DNA from: Apiotrichum sp. Y4204
Lineage: Eukaryota; Basidiomycota; Tremellomycetes; Trichosporonales; Trichosporonaceae
Direction: 5' to 3'
Length of the DNA stretch: 64,000 nt
Assembly: GCA_025531455.1 (NCBI GenBank)
Contig: JAMYHL010000001.1
Coordinates: 434,001-498,000 of the forward strand
A model generated the notes under the pieces. The model was not told the origin of the DNA. It made no database searches and was given only the letters and a program-made list of their open reading frames with translations. A program made the translations under genes and the position numbers. Below, piece by piece: positions 57,816-64,000 of this stretch. The stretch's first letter is position 1; each line of letters opens with the position of its first letter.

Positions 57816-59916
57816 ACCGTTTAGACCGTCTAGCTCGTGCCCCCGGGCCGTGTGGAGGCATGCATTGCATCATGAGACAGCGGGGTGGGCCGTTACAGTT
57901 TTGTTAATTACCCACTTTCATGCCCATCACGGATATGACCTGCGACGGTGCGCCACCATCACAGCGAGGCTGTCAGCGGGCTGTCTGTGTTCCCCTAAGC
58001 TGGAGGTAACGCCTGATCCGTTCACACACACAGACGCTCGAGGGCTGAAAACTGTCAGCCAGCACTACACCGTGCACTGTGGTCTTGTTGTAGGGCACCT
58101 AGAGGCGTAGTCGTCCGAGCGCGTCAACACGACCCTACTGGTGGCCTGGTGCCCGTGACTGGCAGCAGATACACAGATATCGTTATCCGACACTATCAGT
58201 GTTTCCCCGCACGGTTCCTTATCGGACACCAACTCGCCAGAGAGTGGCGCACGCACGGACCGCCACCACGGGCTTCGGAGAGCAAGGGCACAGATACCGC
58301 TTCATCATCTCAGATTATGACAGATTAGAATCATCCACTCGCATGCGACGGCCAGGAGAATCGTGCGGCATACGCCGTGCCAAGGCAGCAGACGCACCTT
58401 ACCCCTCTCGATTATGGGGGCCGAGCTCGATGTTTTGCCTGCCTGGATTGCTTCGCATGTCGCCGTCGTCAGGGGTAGTGACGACACAGTGGCAGACGGG
58501 CCAGAGGCAAGTGTTGTCTCTCAGAGAAGGCCCATGAACGGTGGCCAATTAAGGAGGCAAAATGTGCTGCCACTTCACAAGATAACCCATGTATCCAGGC
58601 CGCAGATCATTCCCCGATCTGGATCGGCGGCATCATCCGATGGACTGTTCCTGGCCAGCAGCAAGCAACATGGGAGAATCGGCAATACAGTACTCGCCAG
58701 AATGCATAGACCGAGTTATGGATCTTGAGCCTGCCCACCTCAGGTCTACAAGGTCTCTGATGAACACAATCACATCGCGCCCTTGCGCCAGACAGCCGGC
58801 AAGGGGCTACGTTATCGGACCACTAACACCCCGCATGTTGCTCCCCGATACGTGTTTACCCCACACTCCGGCGCGCATCATGGCGTTCATGACAGTTGTG
58901 ACATCTGTCCCACATGCTCCTACCGTCCGCAGTTGCGTAGTGGCGCGCGGCGAGGCGGAAAGCCCACGGCATCCCCTGACCTGGATATCTCTGTCTCGGG
59001 CGTGTGGCTCGCTTGGGGTTTTCGTGGCGTAAAAGGGCGGGGTAATTATCCGGGTTGGGCCGTCTCATTGGGTGGCGCCGCCAAAGATAAGTTGCCTGAT
59101 TCCCAGGTTCAATACGTCTTAAAAGCCGGGGAATATCCAACACGGCTAACATTCGATAATGACACGGCCCAAACACGGCCTCTTATTCAGCGCTGCTCAC
59201 CCTCTGCGATATCGAAATTCGGTGTCAAGGGCTGTCGGGCCAAGAGTGAGTGTGTGTATGTACATACGTACCACGGGCGCCATGTGTGGTTAGTACCAGC
59301 CTGAGAGAATCCCCCACAATCCAGGACCGCGGCGCGGGGCAACCAACGACACGATGTGCGGCCGAGCTCAACTGGCGAGACAAGCGTGTCTTTATCCATG
59401 CCGGTGTCCGTGCCGAGGCTCTTGCTCTTGACCGGCACATCAAGGTTATCTTAGCCACTAACAGCCCAGAGGCAACATGCCACCAGGGCAACAGGTCAGA
59501 GAATGTCTATCGAAAATATCCGGGTCATCCGGGTGGTTCACATGACCACATCGAAAAGCGTATCTACGGGAAAACGGCATTCTGCAATTCCTGACGTCCT
59601 GGACCGGGCTACACGCTGCGCGCCGCGCGCGTCCTGCTGCGACACACTCTCTGGGGCAGGCGGCCCGGCTAGAGCCCGTACTACAGATATCACAGGGCAA
59701 TGGCGCCTCCTTGGGGTCCGTGGCTGAGCGGCCTTTGCGACAGCGACAGTGCCCATTCCGCGCCTGATTCACCGGGCCAGAGCGCGTAGGGCCTCACCGT
59801 AGTAGTAACCCGTATCTGGGTATTCTCTGAGACCTAAGACCTCTCGACATCTGGTCTGGTGATCTGGTGATCGCCATTTTGCCGCAGTTAAATATACACT
59901 AGCAGCCGTCATCGCC
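57816..59916. other. Intergenic region, 2.1 kb
   Basis: 3' flank of the monooxygenase and promoter of the APC permease. Three near-copies of CCGTCTAGA overlap the monooxygenase stop codon and follow it (about 57806-57832). GATAAG/TTATC words occur near 59083-59090 and 59444-59450, and a TATA-like AAATATAC at about 59890-59897, 25 bp before the permease ATG. No gene seen. Confidence 0.5.
59890..59897 (+). promoter_or_regulatory. TATA-like element of the APC permease gene
   Basis: AAATATAC lies about 20-27 bp before the ATG at 59917. The spacing is short, so transcription may start very near or just after this ATG; the next in-frame Met (MKFDSKSD, about residue 57) would then be used. Confidence 0.35.
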
Positions 59917-62599
59917 ATGTCCTCGTCCCTCCATCAACTCTCACCAGAACCCCTCCTTCCAACCACCCCAGGCCCGTCAGCCTCAGCATCATCATCAACA
60001 TCCGCATCAGCCCACGCGTCCTCGTCCCGAACACGCCTCTCCCCGCCGTCGCGACCCACGCCGCCAGCGAATGCCAAGATAGTTATGAAATTTGATTCAA
60101 AGAGCGACCTCGCCGTGACGAACACTGAATCCGTCGACTCTCCCCACTCCGAACCCGTTGGAAAGCTCACTCGCGATGATGCTCGTCTCGAGGACCTTGG
60201 CTACCGGCCAGAGCTGAAGCGTAACTTCTCAAAGCTCGAGACCTTTGGAGGTAAGTGCGACTCCATGCATACTGGGAAGCATCCGGGCATCTGGCGATGG
60301 CAAAACCGCTTGGCGGATGCGACGGACAAGGTAGCCGATAGACGATAGCCGCCTCGGCAGGAAGCATGGCGGCCGAGGCCGACCACGCGGCTTCAACCCT
60401 TGAGGCCGAGCCCAGACCACCCAGACATTCCGCCGCCCGCCCTATCAGATTCCAGCAATGTCCGTCGAGACGCTCTGTGTGCATACAGATGCCGTTTCTC
60501 GGTGCGCGTATCACCTGCATGGCGTCCGGGTGCACGCACAGACATTTGTCCGCACGCCTCTTGTTCAATGGGCGGTGCTCTGAGTCGGTTGGCGGACTGG
60601 ATTGGTGGCGGGGGTGGTTGATGGCGGCGCAATCTTGTCAACCACGGTTGTGCATCGGACCGACCATTCCGCCAGGATGGTCAAGCCTTGTGGCGTTAGG
60701 AGGCGCAACAAAAACTGTGTCTGTCGGCGAGCGTGTCCCTCCTACCTCTAATCTCTGCAATGCCAAGGCTCACGCAACAGTCGCTTTCAGTATTATGGGT
60801 GTTGTGCCCTCAATCGCCTCGGTCATTTTCTACAACCTTCCCTATGGTGGCCCCGTGGGCATGATCTGGGGCTGGATCGTCGCCGCCCTCCTGATTCTGA
60901 CGGTCGGCCTGGCAATGGGCGACCTGGCGTCCTCGATGCCAACATCCGGTGGTCTCTACTACTGGACGCATCGCCTGTCCCCGCCAAAGTACCGCAACTT
61001 CCTCTCGTGGATGGTAGGCTACAACTCGTTCGTCGGCAACTTCTCGGCCTGTGCCTCGCTGGCCTGGGGATGTAGTGGAATCTTCTTCTCGGCAGCCAGC
61101 ATGGCCAACGAAAACTTCATGGCCGACATGTCTCCCATGGCGTCCATGGGCGCCACGTTCGCGCTCTACTGTGGCATCCTCATTTTCTGTGGATTCTACT
61201 GCTCGTACTGCACCGAGCTTTTTGCGCGTATGCAGACACCCGCAACTATCCTTAACCTGGCGCTGGCCCTCGTCACTATCATCGGTCTCCCCATTGCGCG
61301 TCGCAAGGAGCTCAACACCGCGGCTTTCACGTTCGGTGGCTGGGGTGAGTTTTGATGATGCCATGGTCAAAGCCGGGTGGCCCAGTGGCAGTGTGGCAAT
61401 GTGGCAGATGTGCAAGTGCTGACGATCAACAGTCAATCTCCACAGCTGGGGTAGCGGCATGACTTTCCTTCTCTCGATGCTTGCGCCGGTCTGGACCATC
61501 GGATCCTTCGACTGCGCCGTTAGTCTGTCAGAGGAAGTGAGTACACATGACATCAATAGGTGCGAAACCAGTCGCTGACATCCAGGCGAGCAACGCCTCC
61601 ATCGCCGTCCCGGCCGCCATCGTCGGCTCCATCGGTGTCGCCGGTGTCCTCGGCGCCGTTTTCCTCATGGTCATCGCCTTGTGTATGGGCACCGACCTCC
61701 AGATGCTCAACGATGCTGCCATCGGCCAGCCTCTCGCCGTCGTCTACCAGATGGGCTTTGGCACCAAGGGAGCTCTTGCCATCTGGTCCTTCATGTAAGT
61801 TCTTAAGTCGAGTACGTTATCTGACGCCTTCAGTGCCATTTCGCAGCTCTCCATGACTGCATCCCTTCTGCTGCCCGCCTCGCGCCAGGCCTTCGCCTTT
61901 GCCCGTGACGGTGCTCTTCCGTTCAGCAAGTACTTCCACCATGTCGACTCGTGGTCTGGCACTCCTGTGCGCACCGTGTGGCTTGTCGTGGGCTGCGCTA
62001 TCCCGCTCGGCCTGCTTGGATTTGCCGACCCCGTCGACCAGGCTGCCATTAAGTGAGTTAGAACGAGTTTGAGCTGCGTTGGATCCATGTCTAACCATCA
62101 GTGCCATCTTCTGTCTCAACGTCATGGGTCTCTACGTCGCCTACGGCATTCCCATCTTCGCTCGAGTCCTGTGGGGTAAGGAGCTTCTCCGCCCCGGCCC
62201 CTGGTACCTTGGCAAGTACTCTCGCCCCGTTGCCATGATTGCCTGCGCCTGGATGCTATTCGCCATTGTCATCTTCTGCTTCCCTGGTGACCCCAACCCC
62301 ACCGGTTCGACCATGAACTACGCCATCGTCGTATCTGCTGGCGCATGGGTCTTCGCCGCGGGGTACTACTACTTCCCGAAGATCGGCGGCAAGACATTCT
62401 TTGTGTGCGTACCAATGACCCAGCCGTGTGTCCCATTCCTCGTGCTGACAGTGATAGCGGGCCACGTACAGAGGACCTCTCATCCGAGGTGCACCAGTAC
62501 TACGAGCAGGAGTTTGGCGACGCCAGCAAAAACAGGGCTGCCGTCACGACCGTCCCTGTGGACGACCAGGAATCCGATCGCGAGGTCATTGACAAGTAA
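59917..62599 (+). CDS. APC-superfamily amino acid permease (GABA/choline type)
   Basis: Model: 59917-60250, 60781-61344, 61433-61536, 61586-61794, 61834-62052, 62102-62404, 62458-62599; 624 residues; introns 530, 88, 49, 39, 49 and 53 nt. The first about 110 residues are a cytosolic Ser/Pro-rich head ending RPELKRNFSKLETFG, the usual lead-in of the family. Twelve membrane segments follow. Signature stretches: VAFSIMGVVPSIASVIFYNL, GGPVGMIWGWIVAALLILTV, MGDLASSMPTSGGLYYWTHR, FDCAVSLSEEASNASIAVPA, ASRQAFAFARDGALPFSKYF and a C-terminal FVGPRTEDLSSE. Relatives (yeast Uga4, Hnm1) carry GABA, polyamines or choline at plasma or vacuolar membranes; substrate here is inferred. The ATG at 59917 makes the head longer than usual. 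The first intron is ten times longer than most introns in the window. Confidence 0.92.
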
Positions 62600-63722
62600 A
62601 CAAGAATTGTTTGGGAACTATACGGGTGAATGTCGAATGGGAGAAGGTTTGTGTGATTTTGTACAATGGGGAGGGTCGCCTCAGCGGAAGATACGGCAAA
62701 TGCAAGAGTTGTCCGACAGTTTAGCTTGCGAGTTAGAGTATTGCTCGTTGTATGCCTAGGACCAGAAGACGTATGAAATTAATGCCTGAGACCAGAATCC
62801 AAGCCTCTTGACTCGCATTTGGCTTGACTTGACTTGAGCTTCACTACATCTCTGGACCCGCTCATTCAGTTGAGAGCCATAGGAGCGCCAGGCTTTCTTC
62901 GACTCATGCCCCTATACTCGGCACAATGCGTCACCTTGTCCTGATACCCGCTCCGGCGCCAGCGCCTCCTCGTCAGTCAGGCTCTCCGAGAGCGCGTGTT
63001 GAGACAGAGCACCTGTTCCCGGACCAGTCTGTATTCCTCGGGCAAAGCCATGCTGTGGGGCCAATGATATCGCCCGTTACCAAAATACACCGATCCCCAG
63101 AAAGACAGTGCTTGCTTATCCGATACTTTCGGTGCAGCCATGTGCTCACTGTCGTAGTGATCTAGTGACATGCCACACACAGCTTTGGGGAATGCTGTGT
63201 GCTGAGACTCTGCGAGAAAAGCACGTCTTGTCACCGCATTGATGAGCTTGTTCAACGGGATACAAGCCACAGGCGTGGACAGACGGGCAGATGCCATGCG
63301 CCCAAGCGCCCAAGCGCCACGTTTGGCCACGAGCGCGCCATGCATGGTGCAGTTATGCAAACGGTGCAAACGGACCATGCTCACATCGTGTGTTGTTCAC
63401 GCGAACAGCCAAGCCAAGAGCGAGAGCGATCACACGACACGAGACTGCATCCGGATCCGTCGCGCGTTCAAGATGCCGTACAATGCAATGATGTCACAAG
63501 CCAAGCACGGTTCCCGACTCGACCAACCTCGCGATTCACACATCGTGCCCTCTCGACTCAACAGTTCGTTGCCAGGTCCTCGCCAGTCTGAGTTCGACGG
63601 TGGCAAACGGCAGCTTCACACATACATAAGCTCTCGCGAAGAGTCAATCAAACAGCGGGAAGCGCACGCGAGCCCGTCGCCGGCTCTTGAACACTTTCTC
63701 ACCCCGCCAAGCCCCACGCGCC
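62600..63722. other. Intergenic region, 1.1 kb
   Basis: 3' flank of the permease and promoter of the right-edge gene. CTTGACTTGACTTGAG near 62823-62838 is a short tandem repeat. No gene recognised. Confidence 0.5.
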
Positions 63723-64000
63723 ATGTCCTCCCAGTTCGCGTACGGCCAGCTCCTCAAGGCGCTCGAGACGGCCGAGGGGCATCAGGATGCGGGAGTCCGG
63801 AACCGCGCCGCTCAGCGCGCCGACGCATGGCGCGACACCGTGCGCGGGATGGCCGATGGGTCGCTCTCTATCGGGTCGCGCGTGCCTGTGAAGAAGTTTC
63901 CGCCGTGGGTCACCCTCCAGGTCGGGCATGGCGGGTTCGCCACCGGAAGGGCCGTCGCTGCCGACGTGGACGACAGTGAGCGACAGCTCGCGGATAAGGC
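63723..64000 (+). CDS. Unknown protein resembling actinobacterial uncharacterised proteins, N-terminal part (runs off right edge)
   Basis: An open frame starts at ATG 63723 (GCGCCATGTCC) and has no stop before base 64000; 92 codons are visible. The peptide begins MSSQFAYGQLLKALETAEGH, has a helical region (NRAAQRADAWRDTVRGMADG), then SLSIGSRVPVKKFPPWVTLQ and VGHGGFATGRAVAA. The run GSRxPVKxxPxWVTLxVxHGGFATG is one I associate with uncharacterised proteins of Streptomyces and related actinobacteria; I recall no function for them. This is recognition from memory, not a search. A GTGAGC donor-like site occurs at about 63976, so the frame after it could be intron. Codon use is C/G-ending as in its neighbours, so it is not obviously foreign in composition. 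Confidence 0.65.
   Translation, partial: MSSQFAYGQLLKALETAEGHQDAGVRNRAAQRADAWRDTVRGMADGSLSIGSRVPVKKFPPWVTLQVGHGGFATGRAVAADVDDSERQLADK

Noticed and set aside
60363..60780. Open frame continuous with exon 2 of the APC permease, giving a different N-terminus
   Set aside because: It lies in the first intron; the spliced joint LETFG-VAFSIMG matches the family, while the open stretch has no permease-like sequence. An alternative start is left as a finding only.
1..64000. CRISPR arrays, bacterial operons, rRNA, intact transposons
   Set aside because: No regularly spaced repeats, no Shine-Dalgarno-led gene strings, no rRNA signature and no recognisable transposase, integrase or reverse transcriptase motif were seen.

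Overview
The window is nuclear DNA of a fungus with a GC-rich coding bias, split genes and a fungal gene set. I place it among basidiomycetous yeasts (Tremellomycetes, probably Trichosporonales). The reasons are very short introns (32 of the 61 I could model are 40 nt or less, and the shortest are 32 nt), branch-point-like CTAAC/CTGAC just before the acceptor, strong C or G preference at third codon positions, and a divergent F-box-like protein of a type I associate with that order. This placement is inference; no marker gene is present.

Left part (1-25.5 kb), gene-rich. It holds a truncated gene at the left edge, a secreted GH5 exo-beta-1,3-glucanase, a full-size PDR-type ABC transporter in 15 exons, a LURP-one-related (tubby-like) protein, a GH99/GH71-like glycosidase fused to a fascin-like trefoil, a small unknown gene, a LYC1-like acetyltransferase, an F-box-like protein, an intron-containing tRNA-Leu, an HRI1-like protein divergent from a class II aldolase/adducin-family protein, and a von Willebrand A protein with a long Gln/Gly/Pro-rich head.

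Middle part (25.5-51.5 kb), gene-poor. About 22 kb of intergenic DNA separates only three recognisable genes: a Zn(II)2Cys6 regulator, an Aa_trans-family amino acid permease, and a DNA-binding-like protein with two DUF7726-type domains. Short coding-like fragments at about 42.5-44.0 kb may be decayed genes. I found no recognisable transposase, reverse transcriptase, or rRNA.

Right part (51.5-64 kb). It holds a second Zn(II)2Cys6 regulator in 12 exons with a 9-nt microexon, an 84-residue protein with a 13-nt first exon, an FAD monooxygenase whose nucleotide-binding GxGxxG is degenerate, an APC-family (GABA/choline-type) permease with an unusually long 530-nt first intron, and the start of a gene that resembles uncharacterised actinobacterial proteins.

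The genes do not form one obvious pathway. The themes are cell-wall or glycan hydrolysis (GH5, GH99-like), transport (PDR pump, two amino acid permeases), lysine or amine metabolism (LYC1, APC permease), and transcriptional control. Most single-frame breaks in the genes are explained by tiny introns, several of them multiples of three with open frames, so retention would insert residues rather than truncate.
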